In this document: positions 25,012-34,151 of the stretch, in pieces
How the letters are laid out: each line of letters opens with the position of its first letter
Position numbering within the stretch: the first letter of the stretch is position 1
Assembly (NCBI RefSeq): GCF_004402495.1
Contig: NZ_SOFH01000023.1
Location: 124,001 to 188,000 of the forward strand
Length of the DNA: 64,000 nt
Reading direction: 5' to 3'
DNA from: Cryobacterium sp. HLT2-28
GTDB taxonomy: Bacteria; Actinomycetota; Actinomycetes; Actinomycetales; Microbacteriaceae
Position numbers and translations under genes: made by a program
The notes under the pieces: generated by a model
The model's input: only the letters and a program-made list of their open reading frames with translations
Told to the model about the DNA's origin: nothing
Database searches by the model: none

Positions 25012-25071
25012 GGCGCACCTTTGGGCAGCGGGCGCACGGTAGAACGTGCGCCCGCTGCCCAAAGGTGCGCC
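25012..25071 (+). terminator. Perfect 27-bp stem hairpin between convergent genes
   Basis: Bases 25012-25038 pair with 25045-25071 without mismatch around the loop GTAGAA. The stem reads GGCGCACCTTTGGG then CAGCGGGCGCACG. A weaker outer pairing (CCGCGGCCTCA with TGAGG-tcg-CCGCGG) extends it. The element is symmetric and lies between two convergent genes, so it can terminate both directions. There is no U-tract. Confidence 0.8.
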
Positions 25072-25104
25072 GCGACAACCTGAGGTCGCCGCGGCGCGAG
25101 AGCG

Positions 25105-26466
25105 CTAGACGAGTTCGGCGGAGGCGACGATCGCCGCGGCGGTGTCGCGTCCCATCCGGATGGCGCCGTCAACGTGCTGGTAGCCCTTTCCGGCCAGGTC
25201 GCTGCAGGAGAAGGAGATCGGCCCGACGGGGGTGCGCAGATCGGCGCCGTAGCGGGCCAGCCCGCCCAGGTCGAAGCTCGCCGCGTAGGCCCCGCGGGTC
25301 CACTCCTCGGTGCCCCAGTCGCTCTCGTAGTAGACGACCGGCGTGAGCGCCTTCTCGCCGAAGTAGTGCGAGAGCGAGGTGAGGATGCGGGTCTTCCGCT
25401 CCTCCGGCGTGAGGGTGAACACCAGGTCGGCGGCCTCGTCCGACACGAAGCCCACGAAGGTGCCACGGCTGTCGCCGAAGTTCGTGTTGTCGTAGGCCTC
25501 ATGCACGAGCTCGTAGGGGCTGAATGCGGTACCGGAGAGGCCGTCCTCTCGCCAGAACGGGGTCTCGTAGACGGCGTGCACCTTGATCACGAAGCCCATC
25601 GAGAGGTGCTGGTGCAGCTGGTGCTGGCGGCGCGGCAGCGGAGGCTCGAACGAGATCCGGCTGTAGAGCACCGGCGGGACAGCCACGATGACGCGGCGCG
25701 CGTGCACCTCGAGGTCATCGGTGACGGCGACGACGCCGTCCTCGTTCCAGCGCAGGGTGCGCACGGCCTGGCCGAGGTGCACGTCGTCGCCGAGCCGTTC
25801 GGCGAGGAGGATCGGCACCTGCTGGAGGCCTCCCACAACTCGTTCGTCGAGGATGAAGTCGGCGTCGACGAGGTTGCTGAAGCTGCCGGCACTGGCCGCC
25901 ATCAGCAGCGCCTGCAGGGTGGAGAACGCGTGCGCCGGCTTGGTGAGCATGGCGCCGGCGATGAACATGCCGATGTTGTCGCGGGCCTCCTGGTCGGTCG
26001 TCTCGTTCTCCAGCCAGGCGCTGAAGGAGATCTCGTCGAGTTCCTTCGCGCGCGGGTGCGCCCAGGGGCGGTCGGGGTCGGTCTGGGCGACGAGGCCGTC
26101 GAGCAGTTCGATCAGGCGGAGGATCTCACGCTCGGTCTCGGCCGACACCGGGAAGATCTCGCCCTCGAACAGGGTGCGCTCCCCGGCGGCGTTGATGTAC
26201 ACGTTCTCGCCGGTGCGGTACCGCGCGAAGGTCTCGAGGCCGAGTTCGGCGATCGTCTCCTTTAGCGCGTCTTGGTCAGGCGAGACCCACTGGCCGCCGA
26301 TTTCGAGCATGGCGCCGTCGATGTCGTCGGTCCAAAGCCGGCCGCCGACCCGGTCCCTGGCCTCGAGCACGGCGACGGTGAGGCCCGCCTTCCGAAGCTC
26401 GGTCGCGGCGGTGAGGCCGGATGCCCCGGCTCCGATGATGACAATGTCGCGTTCAATCGTGGTCAT
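25105..26466 (-). CDS. Flavin monoamine oxidase (putrescine oxidase-like)
   Basis: A 453-residue FAD amine oxidase. The ADP-binding motif is IVIIGAGASGLTAATELRKAG (residues about 8-28), then the GG doublet ARDRVGGRLWTD and IGGQWVSPDQ. The C-terminal FAD site is TRGAYAASFDLGG and GYQHVDGAIRMGRDTA. Similarity to the actinobacterial putrescine oxidases, and its position beside SSADH and GabT, suggest it converts putrescine to 4-aminobutanal with H2O2 release. GGGGAG precedes ATG 26466 by 6 nt. It is the last gene of the catabolic operon, 47 nt after SSADH. Confidence 0.85.
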   Translation of the reverse strand: MTTIERDIVIIGAGASGLTAATELRKAGLTVAVLEARDRVGGRLWTDDIDGAMLEIGGQWVSPDQDALKETIAELGLETFARYRTGENVYINAAGERTLFEGEIFPVSAETEREILRLIELLDGLVAQTDPDRPWAHPRAKELDEISFSAWLENETTDQEARDNIGMFIAGAMLTKPAHAFSTLQALLMAASAGSFSNLVDADFILDERVVGGLQQVPILLAERLGDDVHLGQAVRTLRWNEDGVVAVTDDLEVHARRVIVAVPPVLYSRISFEPPLPRRQHQLHQHLSMGFVIKVHAVYETPFWREDGLSGTAFSPYELVHEAYDNTNFGDSRGTFVGFVSDEAADLVFTLTPEERKTRILTSLSHYFGEKALTPVVYYESDWGTEEWTRGAYAASFDLGGLARYGADLRTPVGPISFSCSDLAGKGYQHVDGAIRMGRDTAAAIVASAELV

Positions 26467-26513
26467 GATTGCTCCCCTGCAGTGTGAGTTGGTGTCTTCG
26501 GGTTCGATCGGGG

Positions 26514-28004
26514 TCAGGAGACCGGGATCAGGGTGTACTTGGCCTGGAGGTACTCGTGGATTCCCTCGAGCCCGCCCTCGCGGCCCAGGCCGGACTGCTT
26601 GACGCCACCGAACGGCGCCGCGGCGTTGGAGACGAGCCCCGTGTTCAGGCCCATCATCCCGGTCTCCAGGCGGCCGATCATCCGGTGTCCCCTGGCGAGA
26701 TCCCTCGTGAAGACGTAGCCGACCAGGCCGTACTCGGTGGAGTTGGCCAGGCGCACGGCCTCGTCCTCGTCGGCGAAGGTGACGATGCCGACGACCGGTC
26801 CGAAGATCTCCTCGTGCAGGATGGCGCTGCCGGGTGCGACGCCGGTGAGCACCGTCGGCGCGTAGAACGAGCCGGGGCCCTCGGGGCGCACCCCGCCGGC
26901 GAGCAGGGTGGCACCCTTCGACAGGGCGTCCTGCACGAGCGCGTCGGTGCTCGCCACGGCGGCCTCGTTGACGAGCGGCCCGATGGTGACGCCCTCCTCG
27001 GTGCCGCGGCCCATGGTGAGAGCGGCGACCCGCTCGGTGAGCCGGCGGCCGAACTCGGCGGCGATCGATTCGTGCACGATGAACCGGTTGGCGGCGGTGC
27101 AGGCCTGGCCGATGTTGCGGAACTTGGCGAGCATCGCTCCGTCGACGGCCTTGTCCAGGTCGGCGTCCTCGAAGACGACGAACGGGGCGTTGCCGCCGAG
27201 CTCCATCGAGGTGCGCAGCACGCCCTGGGCGGCCTGCTGGATCAGCTTGCGACCGACCGGGGTCGACCCGGTGAAGCTCAGCTTGCGCAGCCGCGGGTCG
27301 GCGATGATCGGCCCGGCCACGGCCGAGGAGGCGGAGGTGGTGATCACGTTCACGACCCCGGCCGGCACCCCGGCATCCTCGAGCAGTTGCACGAAGTAGA
27401 GGGTGGTCAGCGGGGTCAGTTCGGCCGGTTTGATCACGACGGTGCATCCCGCGGCGAGAGCCGGCGCGATCTTGCGGGTCGCCATGGCCAGCGGGAAGTT
27501 CCACGGCGTGATCAGCAGGCACGGACCCACCGGGTGCTGGGAGACGACCATCGACCCGGTGCCCTCGGGGTTCAGCCCGTAGCGGCCGCTGATCCGCACG
27601 GCCTCCTCGCTGAACCAGCGCAGGAATTCGCCGCCGTAGGTGACCTCGCCGTTCGCCTCGGCCAGCGGCTTGCCCATCTCCATCGTCATCAGCAGGGCGA
27701 AGTCGTCGCGGCGCTCCTGCAGCAGGTCGAAGGCGCGGCGCAGTATCTCGGCGCGCACCCGCGGGGCGGTCGCCGCCCAGGCCGCGCTCGCGTCGACCGC
27801 GGCGTCGAGGGCACGGATGCCGTCGGCGGCATCCGCGTTCGCGATCCGTTTGAGCACGAGCCCGGTCGCCGGGTCGGTCACCTCGATCGGGTCGCCGCCG
27901 CCCTGCTGCCAGGCCCCGTTGATGTAGAGCCCGTCGGGGACGCGGGCGAGCAGGTCGGTTTCACGACGGGACACGATGTTCTCTTTCGGTTGGTTCTGGT
28001 TCAC
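26514..28004 (-). CDS. gabD: NAD(P)-dependent succinate-semialdehyde dehydrogenase
   Basis: A 496-residue aldehyde dehydrogenase. Landmarks are TPWNFPLAM, the FTGSTPVGR turn, [18 protein letters not shown] with the catalytic Glu, and the nucleophile Cys in [12 protein letters not shown]. The C-terminal [11 protein letters not shown] and [13 protein letters not shown] are typical of SSADH. It would oxidise succinate semialdehyde from GabT and perhaps also 4-aminobutanal from the amine oxidase, since no separate aminobutanal dehydrogenase is nearby. I choose GTG 28004 (GAGAGAA 7 nt upstream). GTG 27974 and ATG 28025 are alternatives. Confidence 0.9.
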   Translation of the reverse strand: MNQNQPKENIVSRRETDLLARVPDGLYINGAWQQGGGDPIEVTDPATGLVLKRIANADAADGIRALDAAVDASAAWAATAPRVRAEILRRAFDLLQERRDDFALLMTMEMGKPLAEANGEVTYGGEFLRWFSEEAVRISGRYGLNPEGTGSMVVSQHPVGPCLLITPWNFPLAMATRKIAPALAAGCTVVIKPAELTPLTTLYFVQLLEDAGVPAGVVNVITTSASSAVAGPIIADPRLRKLSFTGSTPVGRKLIQQAAQGVLRTSMELGGNAPFVVFEDADLDKAVDGAMLAKFRNIGQACTAANRFIVHESIAAEFGRRLTERVAALTMGRGTEEGVTIGPLVNEAAVASTDALVQDALSKGATLLAGGVRPEGPGSFYAPTVLTGVAPGSAILHEEIFGPVVGIVTFADEDEAVRLANSTEYGLVGYVFTRDLARGHRMIGRLETGMMGLNTGLVSNAAAPFGGVKQSGLGREGGLEGIHEYLQAKYTLIPVS

Positions 28005-28043
28005 GCAGGTTCTCTCGTCCGGCACGGCCGCGCCGGGCCGTTG

Positions 28044-29339
28044 TCAGGGGTACAGGCCGCGGAGCAGGTGGGCCTCGGCGACGCGTTCGACCGCGAGCAC
28101 GGTCGCGGCGGCGCGCAGGGAGAGGTCCCGGGCCGCGGCGTATTCGACGACCTGCTGCCAGGCGCCGAGCATCCGTTCTTCCAGCTTGTGCTCGACCTCG
28201 TCAGCGTTCCACCAGTAGGCCTGGTTGCCCTGCACCCACTCGAAGTAGGAGACGAGCACACCGCCGGCGTTCGCGAGGATGTCGGGAACGACGAGCTGGC
28301 CGTTCTCGGCGAAGATGCGGTCGGCGGCCGGGGAGGTGGGACCGTTCGCGCCCTCGACGATGATCCGGGCGCTGACCCGGGCGGCGTTGCCCTCGTGCAG
28401 CACTCCTTCGACGGCGGCCGGCACGAGCAGGTCGACGGGCAGTTCGAGCAGGGCGTCGCCGCCCAACGGCTCGGCGCCGTCGTAGCCGACGACCCGTCCG
28501 GTGGCGGCGACGTAGGCGCCGAGCCGGGTGAAGTCCAGTCCGTTCGGGTTGTAGACGGCGCCGTACTGGTCGCTCACCGCGATCACACGCACGCCGGCGT
28601 CGGTGAGGAACACGGCGGCGTCGTGGCCGACCTTGCCGAAGCCCTGCACCGCGGCGGTGGCGCCGTGCGGGCTGATGCCGCGGTGCCGGAGCGCCGCGAG
28701 CGCGATGTGGGTGACCCCGCGGGAGGTGGCGCTGGCGCGACCGTGCGACCCGCCGAGGCTGATCGGCTTGCCGGTCACGATGCCGGGAACGGTGTAGCCG
28801 ACGTTGACGGAGTAGGTGTCCATGATCCAGGCCATGGTGCGTTCGTCGGTGCCCATGTCGGGGGCGGGGATGTCCTTCTCCGGGCCGATGATCGGCAGGA
28901 TCTCGCTGGTGTAGCGCCGGGTGACCCGTTCCAGCTCGGCCTGGGAGAACTGGCGAGGGTCGATGGTGACCCCGCCCTTGGCGCCGCCGAACGGCACGTC
29001 GATCAGGGCGCATTTCCAGGTCATCCACATCGCCAGGGCGCGCACCTCGTCGAGGGTGACTCCCGGGCTGTAGCGCAGACCGCCCTTGGCCGGTCCGCGG
29101 GAGAGGTTGTGCTGCACCCGGTAGCCGGTGAACAGGCTGGTGCTGCCGTCGTCCCGGCGGAGCGGCACGGCCACGGTCATCTCCCGGCGCGGCGTGGAGA
29201 GCAGGGACTGCAGCCCCGCGCCGTAGCCGAGCACGTCGATCGCGCTGGCCAGCTGGGCGCGGGCATCGATCAGCGGGGTGGCGAGCGGGGTCGCCGGTGC
29301 GGTCAGGAGGGCCGTCGGTGCGGCCTCGAGGAGGCTCAT
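28044..29339 (-). CDS. Glu/Leu/Phe/Val dehydrogenase (glutamate dehydrogenase-like)
   Basis: A 431-residue oxidative deaminase. The substrate-binding lysines lie in GPAKGGLRYSPG and in PFGGAKGGV, and the catalytic aspartate in PAPDMGTDERTM. The NAD domain shows VQGFGKVGHDAAVFL. Glutamate is the likely substrate given the operon: GabT makes glutamate from 2-oxoglutarate and this enzyme would regenerate 2-oxoglutarate, releasing ammonium. ATG 29339 overlaps the gabT stop as ATGA, so the two are translationally coupled. The N-terminal 25 residues are an Ala/Thr/Pro extension. Confidence 0.9.
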   Translation of the reverse strand: MSLLEAAPTALLTAPATPLATPLIDARAQLASAIDVLGYGAGLQSLLSTPRREMTVAVPLRRDDGSTSLFTGYRVQHNLSRGPAKGGLRYSPGVTLDEVRALAMWMTWKCALIDVPFGGAKGGVTIDPRQFSQAELERVTRRYTSEILPIIGPEKDIPAPDMGTDERTMAWIMDTYSVNVGYTVPGIVTGKPISLGGSHGRASATSRGVTHIALAALRHRGISPHGATAAVQGFGKVGHDAAVFLTDAGVRVIAVSDQYGAVYNPNGLDFTRLGAYVAATGRVVGYDGAEPLGGDALLELPVDLLVPAAVEGVLHEGNAARVSARIIVEGANGPTSPAADRIFAENGQLVVPDILANAGGVLVSYFEWVQGNQAYWWNADEVEHKLEERMLGAWQQVVEYAAARDLSLRAAATVLAVERVAEAHLLRGLYP

Positions 29340-30700
29340 GCGGCGGCCAGCGCGGCCTGGACGACCTGAAGGCCCTCGATGAGGAGTCCATCGGGGATAC
29401 TCAACGGCGGCAGGAAACGGATCACGTTGCCATAGGTGCCGCAGGTGAGCAGGATGACACCCTGCGCGTGGGCGGCGGCGACGACGCGTCCGGTGAGGGC
29501 GGCATCCGGTTCGCCCGTCGCGGCGTCGACCAGTTCGACCGCGATCATGGCGCCACGGCCGCGCACGTCGCCGACGCGCTTGTCGGCGGTCCGGATGGCG
29601 TTCAGCCGGCCGGTGAGGATGGCGCCGATCTCCCTGGCCCGGGCGACCAGGTTCTCGGACTCGTACGCCGCCATGGTGGCCAGGGCCGCGGCGCAGGCGA
29701 GCGGGTTGCCGCCGTAGGTGCCGCCGATGCCGCCGACCTGCGGGGAGTCCATGATCTCGGCGCGGCCGGTGACCGCGGAGAGCGGGAGGCCGCCGGCGAT
29801 GCCCTTGGCCATCACCATCAGGTCCGGAACGATGCCCTCGTGGTCGCTGGCGAACATGTCGCCGGTGCGGGCGAAACCGGTCTGCACCTCGTCGGCGATG
29901 AAGACGACTTTGTTGGCCCGGCACCAGTCCACGAGCGTGGGCAGGAAGCCCGGCGCGGGGACGATGAAGCCGCCCTCGCCCTGGATCGGTTCGATGATCA
30001 CTGCGGCGAGGTTCTCGGCGCCGATCTGCTTCTCGATCTGCGAGATGGCCCGCTTCGCGGCGACGACGCCGTCCAGGCCGCCGTCGCGGTAGGGGTAGGA
30101 CATCGGCGCGCGGTAGAGCTCGGCGGCGAACGGGCCGAAGCCGTTCTTGTAGGGCTGGTTCTTCGCGGTCAGCCCCATGGTCAGGGTGGTGCGGCCGTGG
30201 TACGCGTGGTCGAACGCGACGACGGCCTGCTTGCCGGTGTAGTGCCGGGCGATCTTGACGGCGTTCTCCACGGCCTCGGCCCCCGAGTTGAAGAGGGCGC
30301 TGCGCTTGGCGTGGTCGCCCGGGGTGAGCCGGTTGAGGGTCTCGGCCACCTCGATGTAGGAGTCATAGGGGGCGACGGTGAAGCAGGTGTGGGTGAACTG
30401 GGCGAGCTGGGCCGCGACGGCCTCGACCACCTGCGGAGCGCTGTTGCCGACGCCGGTGACGGCGATGCCGCTGCCGAGGTCGATCAGCGAGTTCCCGTCG
30501 ACGTCGACGAGCACGCCGCCGCCGGCCGCGACGATGTAGACCGGAAGGGTCACCCCCACGCCGGCCGAGACCGCCTGCGCCTTGCGCGCCTGCAGAGCCT
30601 GCGATTTCGGGCCGGGGATGCTCGTCACCAGGCGACGCTCCTGCGGGAGGCTCGGTCCGCCGAGCGGCACGGTGGATGTGGGGGTTTCGACGATGGTCAT
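29336..30700 (-). CDS. gabT: 4-aminobutyrate--2-oxoglutarate transaminase
   Basis: A 454-residue class-III PLP aminotransferase. It shows GSGIAVTGVGNS, the phosphate-binding NSGAEAVENAVKIAR, AYHGRTTLTMGLT, IIEPIQGEGGFIVPAPGF, and ADEVQTGFARTG with the PLP-contacting Asp. The Schiff-base Lys is in MAKGIAGGLP (about residue 298). It transfers the amino group of GABA to 2-oxoglutarate. ATG 30700 has GGAG 7 nt upstream. It is the first gene of the leftward operon gabT-gdh-gabD-amine oxidase and is divergent from the PucR regulator. Confidence 0.93.
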   Translation of the reverse strand: MTIVETPTSTVPLGGPSLPQERRLVTSIPGPKSQALQARKAQAVSAGVGVTLPVYIVAAGGGVLVDVDGNSLIDLGSGIAVTGVGNSAPQVVEAVAAQLAQFTHTCFTVAPYDSYIEVAETLNRLTPGDHAKRSALFNSGAEAVENAVKIARHYTGKQAVVAFDHAYHGRTTLTMGLTAKNQPYKNGFGPFAAELYRAPMSYPYRDGGLDGVVAAKRAISQIEKQIGAENLAAVIIEPIQGEGGFIVPAPGFLPTLVDWCRANKVVFIADEVQTGFARTGDMFASDHEGIVPDLMVMAKGIAGGLPLSAVTGRAEIMDSPQVGGIGGTYGGNPLACAAALATMAAYESENLVARAREIGAILTGRLNAIRTADKRVGDVRGRGAMIAVELVDAATGEPDAALTGRVVAAAHAQGVILLTCGTYGNVIRFLPPLSIPDGLLIEGLQVVQAALAAA

Positions 30701-30755
30701 GGCTGCTCCAGTTCTGCGACACAGGTGCATCGCCGCGCTGCCGGCGACGATGCCA

Positions 30756-30838
30756 ATTGCGCAATGCTATGCACGGCAGCCCCCACCCGCGCCTGCCATT
30801 ATGTACAACCTACGTCCGATCTTTCGCCGCCCTGTACA
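30756..30838 (+). promoter_or_regulatory. Candidate operator region between gabT and the PucR-type regulator
   Basis: The 146-nt divergent space holds a 10-bp palindrome ATTGCGCAAT (30756-30765) and two TGTACA palindromes (30802-30807, 30833-30838) 31 bp apart, about three helical turns. I infer binding by the adjacent PucR-family protein, with no direct proof. Confidence 0.4.
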
Positions 30839-30846
30839 CTCGTCGC

Positions 30847-32430
30847 ATGTCTCCGTCCGTGGCCCCACCGCTGCTCCCTCCCCTGCGCCGCCTCCTCGCC
30901 CAGCCGGGCCTGGACCTGCGCCTGCTGACCCCGGAGTCCGACCTCCCGGCCGGCGCGCTCGATGCGCCGGTGGACTGGGTGCACAGCTCGGACCTGCCCG
31001 ATCCGACCCCGTTCCTCTCCGCCAGCCAGATGCTGCTCACCACCGGTCGTCAGTTCACCTCCGACGCGACCACGGATGCCTTCTACACCGATTACGTGGA
31101 CCGGCTGGCCGACCTCGGCATCGCCTGCCTCGGCTTCGGCACCGAGGTCGTGCGCGACGGCACGCCCGACGCGCTGGTCGCCGCCTGCCTGGCCAGGGGC
31201 ATCCCCCTCGTCGAGGTGCCCTACGGCACGCCGTTCATCGCCGTGGCCCGCACCGCCGGGGACCTCGTCGCCGAACTGCGCTTCGCCAGGGACACCTGGA
31301 CGCTGGCCGCGCAGCGCGCCATCTCGCTCGCAGCCCTCCGCCCCGACGGCCTCAGCGCCACCCTGAGCGAGCTGTCCCGTCAGCTCGGCCACTGGGTCGC
31401 CCTGTTCGACCCGAGCGGGGCGCTCGACCGGGTCTTCCCCCGCGATGCGTTCACCGGGGCATCCGCTTCCCCCGGCTCCCTCGACCGGGCGCAGCACGAG
31501 GCCGCGCGGATGCTCCGCCGCGGCCAGCGCGCCAGCCTCACCGTCGACGACGGCGACGAGACGCTCAACCTGCAGACGCTCGGGCGCCGCGACCAGCTAC
31601 GCGGCGTGCTCGCGCTCGGCGGCCGCACCCCGCTCGACCTGGCCGGCCAGGAGGTCGTGACCAGCGTGATCGCGCTCGCCGGGCTCGCCCTCGAGCAGAA
31701 CACGGCGCTCGCCCGCGCCCGGGGGCACCTCCGCTCCGGGCTGCTGCACGCGCTGCTCGGCGGTCAGGTCGAGCTGGCGCACACGATCTCGGCCGAGCTG
31801 TGGGGCGCCTTCCCGGCTGAGCCGGTGCGGGTCGCTGTGGCCGACCCTCCCCCGGAGCGCCTGGATGCGCTGACCGAGTTCCTCGAGCTCCGGGTCGAGG
31901 AGCGCGGCGGGCACCTCTTCTACGCCCGGGTCGGTGCCGGCGTCGTCGTCTGCCTCGACTCCGAGGCCGGCCCTCTGCTCGACGATCTGGTCGGGTTCGG
32001 CCTGCACGTGGGGGTCTCAGACCCGGCCCCGTACCGGTCACTGCCCAGGGCGCTCGCCCAGGCCCGCCAGGCGCTCGAGCGTGCGCAGGAGGGCGAACCG
32101 GGGATTGTGGCCTTCGACCTGATCTCCCGGCAGGGGGTGCTCGCCTTCCTGGCCAGGACGGATGCCTCGGAGGTCGCCCGCGCGGCCCTCGCGCCGCTGA
32201 GCGACCATGACGCCGCCCATGGCACCGCGCTCCTGGCCACGCTGCGGGTGTGGCTGGAGCAGAACGGCCAGTTCGGGCCGGCGGCCGAGGTGCTCGGGGT
32301 GCACCGGCACACCGTCCGCGCCCGGATCGGCCAGGCCGAGCAGCTGCTCGGCCGTGACCTCGGCACCTTCCACGCCCGCGCCGATGTGTGGGCCGCGTTG
32401 CTCGCAACCGGAGACGTCCTGGCGCCCTGA
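30847..32430 (+). CDS. PucR-family transcriptional regulator
   Basis: A 527-residue regulator. The N-terminal PucR ligand domain (about residues 10-130) includes the ASQMLLTTGRQF segment. A GGDEF-like/central domain follows, and the C-terminal HTH_30 is visible as QFGPAAEVLGVHRHTVRARI near residues 475-495. Family members control purine, amine or GABA catabolism. Its divergent position suggests control of gabT-gdh-gabD and possibly of the following permease. ATG 30847 is chosen at the start of family similarity; the longer open frame overlaps gabT. There is no good ribosome site, so the mRNA may have little or no leader. Confidence 0.88.
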   Translation: MSPSVAPPLLPPLRRLLAQPGLDLRLLTPESDLPAGALDAPVDWVHSSDLPDPTPFLSASQMLLTTGRQFTSDATTDAFYTDYVDRLADLGIACLGFGTEVVRDGTPDALVAACLARGIPLVEVPYGTPFIAVARTAGDLVAELRFARDTWTLAAQRAISLAALRPDGLSATLSELSRQLGHWVALFDPSGALDRVFPRDAFTGASASPGSLDRAQHEAARMLRRGQRASLTVDDGDETLNLQTLGRRDQLRGVLALGGRTPLDLAGQEVVTSVIALAGLALEQNTALARARGHLRSGLLHALLGGQVELAHTISAELWGAFPAEPVRVAVADPPPERLDALTEFLELRVEERGGHLFYARVGAGVVVCLDSEAGPLLDDLVGFGLHVGVSDPAPYRSLPRALAQARQALERAQEGEPGIVAFDLISRQGVLAFLARTDASEVARAALAPLSDHDAAHGTALLATLRVWLEQNGQFGPAAEVLGVHRHTVRARIGQAEQLLGRDLGTFHARADVWAALLATGDVLAP

Positions 32431-32564
32431 TACGTCGCAGCCGGGGGCCGGTCCCGGTTTGGCGCTCCCCGGGCCGTCCTGTACCGTGACCGAAGTCAAT
32501 CGTCCGATTGCCCTGCGGATCGCCGATGGGCGCGCGGGATGTCCCCACAACTTTTTGGAACTTA

Positions 32565-34052
32565 ATGGCAATGATGCCTCGAGCTGGTACCCCTGATTCG
32601 AAAAACAAGGCCGGGCCGGGGGAATTGTCCAAGACTCTCAAGCCCCGCCACCTGTCCATGATCGCGATCGCCGGCGTCATCGGCGCCGGCCTGTTCGTCG
32701 GGTCCGGCGCCGCCATCCAGCAGGCGGGGCCCGGCATCCTCGTCGCCTACGCGGCCGCCGGCTTCGTCGTGATCCTCGTCATGCGCATGCTGGGCGAGAT
32801 GGCCGCCGCGAGCCCGGAGACCGGGTCGTTCTCGACCTACGCCGAGCGCGCCCTCGGCCGCTGGGCCGGCTTCAGCATCGGCTGGCTGTACGCCTGGTTC
32901 TGGATCATCGTCCTCGGAATCGAGGCGACCGCGGGCGCGGCGATCGTGCATCGCTGGGTTCCCGGCGTCGACCAGTGGGTCTGGGCCCTGGTGCTCATGG
33001 TGCTGCTGACGCTGACCAACATCGCCTCCGTCAAGTCGTTCGGCGAATTCGAGTTCTGGTTCGCATCGATCAAGGTCGTCGCGATCATCGGTTTCCTCCT
33101 GCTCGGCGTCGCCGCGATCTTCGGCCTGCTTCCCGGCGTCCAGGCTCCCGGCCTCAGCAATCTGACGGGCCACGGCGGCTTCTTCCCGAACGGCCCAGGC
33201 GCCGTCCTCGGCGGCGTCCTCGTCGTCGTGTTCTCGTTCTTCGGCGCAGAGATCGCCACGATCGCGGCCGGAGAGTCGGCACACCCGGTCGACGCCGTCA
33301 AGAAGGCCGTCAAGTCAACGGTCTGGCGCATCCTCATCTTCTACATCGGCTCCATCGCCGTCGTCGTCACGCTCCTGCCGTGGGACAGCGCTTCGGTCGC
33401 GAAGAGCCCCTATGTCGCCGTCATCGAGCTGTTCGGCATCCCCGGAGCGGGCACCATCATGGATGTCATCGTGCTCACGAGCGTGCTCTCCTGCCTGAAC
33501 TCGGGGCTGTACACGGCGAGCCGGATGCTGTTCTCGCTGTCGACGCGTGGTGACGCGCCGAAGAGCTGGGCGACGATCTCGGCGACAGGCGTGCCGCGCA
33601 GCGCGGTGCTGGCCGCGACCGTCGTCGGCTTCATCACCGTGGCGCTCAACTACGTCGCCCCCGACACGGTCTTCCTCTTCCTCGCCAACACGTCGGGGGC
33701 GATCGCGCTCTTCGTGTGGCTCGTCATCGCGGTCTCGCAGCTGGTGCTCCGCCGCCGGATGAGTCCCGTCGAGCAGGCGAACCTGTCGTTGAAGATGTGG
33801 GCCTTCCCGTACCTCACCTGGTTCGCGATCGTCAGCATCCTGGCCCTGCTCGGCGGCATGCTGATAGTCGAGGAATCGACGCGCCAGTCGCTGCTGCTGT
33901 CGCTGCTCCTCGCGGCCGTCGTGGTCGGGATCGGCATCTGGCGCTACCGAGGCGGGCGGGGCCGGGACACGTCCGAAGCCGCCCCCGATGCCGACGCCGC
34001 ACCCGAAGTCGAGCCCGAAGTCGAGCCCGCGGGAATCACGGCCGGCCAGTAG
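32565..34052 (+). CDS. Amino-acid permease, APC family (GABA permease-like)
   Basis: A 495-residue inner-membrane transporter with 12 helices of the AAT branch of the APC superfamily. The first helix carries the substrate-binding IAGVIGAGLFVGSGAAI, followed by LGEMAAASPETGSFSTYAERALG. Later signatures are FFGAEIATIAAGES and SCLNSGLYTASRMLFSLS. GabP and CycA are the nearest known functions, and the neighbouring GABA operon favours GABA. ATG 32565 follows GGAA by 5 nt; ATG 32508 would add 19 residues without similarity. The C-terminal tail is acidic with Pro-Glu-Val repeats. Confidence 0.87.
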   Translation: MAMMPRAGTPDSKNKAGPGELSKTLKPRHLSMIAIAGVIGAGLFVGSGAAIQQAGPGILVAYAAAGFVVILVMRMLGEMAAASPETGSFSTYAERALGRWAGFSIGWLYAWFWIIVLGIEATAGAAIVHRWVPGVDQWVWALVLMVLLTLTNIASVKSFGEFEFWFASIKVVAIIGFLLLGVAAIFGLLPGVQAPGLSNLTGHGGFFPNGPGAVLGGVLVVVFSFFGAEIATIAAGESAHPVDAVKKAVKSTVWRILIFYIGSIAVVVTLLPWDSASVAKSPYVAVIELFGIPGAGTIMDVIVLTSVLSCLNSGLYTASRMLFSLSTRGDAPKSWATISATGVPRSAVLAATVVGFITVALNYVAPDTVFLFLANTSGAIALFVWLVIAVSQLVLRRRMSPVEQANLSLKMWAFPYLTWFAIVSILALLGGMLIVEESTRQSLLLSLLLAAVVVGIGIWRYRGGRGRDTSEAAPDADAAPEVEPEVEPAGITAGQ

Positions 34053-34087
34053 CAACACGCTCACCCGCTCAGCGGTTGAGTTCCGGG

Positions 34088-34122
34088 GAAAGCACCCTCG
34101 ACGTGGACGGGAGGGTGCTTTC
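34088..34122 (+). terminator. Hairpin terminator after the permease gene
   Basis: GAAAGCACCCTC (34088-34099) pairs perfectly with GAGGGTGCTTTC (34111-34122) around an 11-nt loop. The element lies between convergent genes and is followed by TCC rather than a T-run. Confidence 0.75.
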
Positions 34123-34151
34123 TCCGCAACTGCGCCGCCGGACGACGCCGG

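Noticed and set aside
26469..29369. 966-residue plus-strand open frame
   Set aside because: It lies opposite gabD and the glutamate-type dehydrogenase, whose motifs are intact. Its sequence is Gly/Arg/His/Asp-rich filler typical of the antisense frame of high-GC genes.
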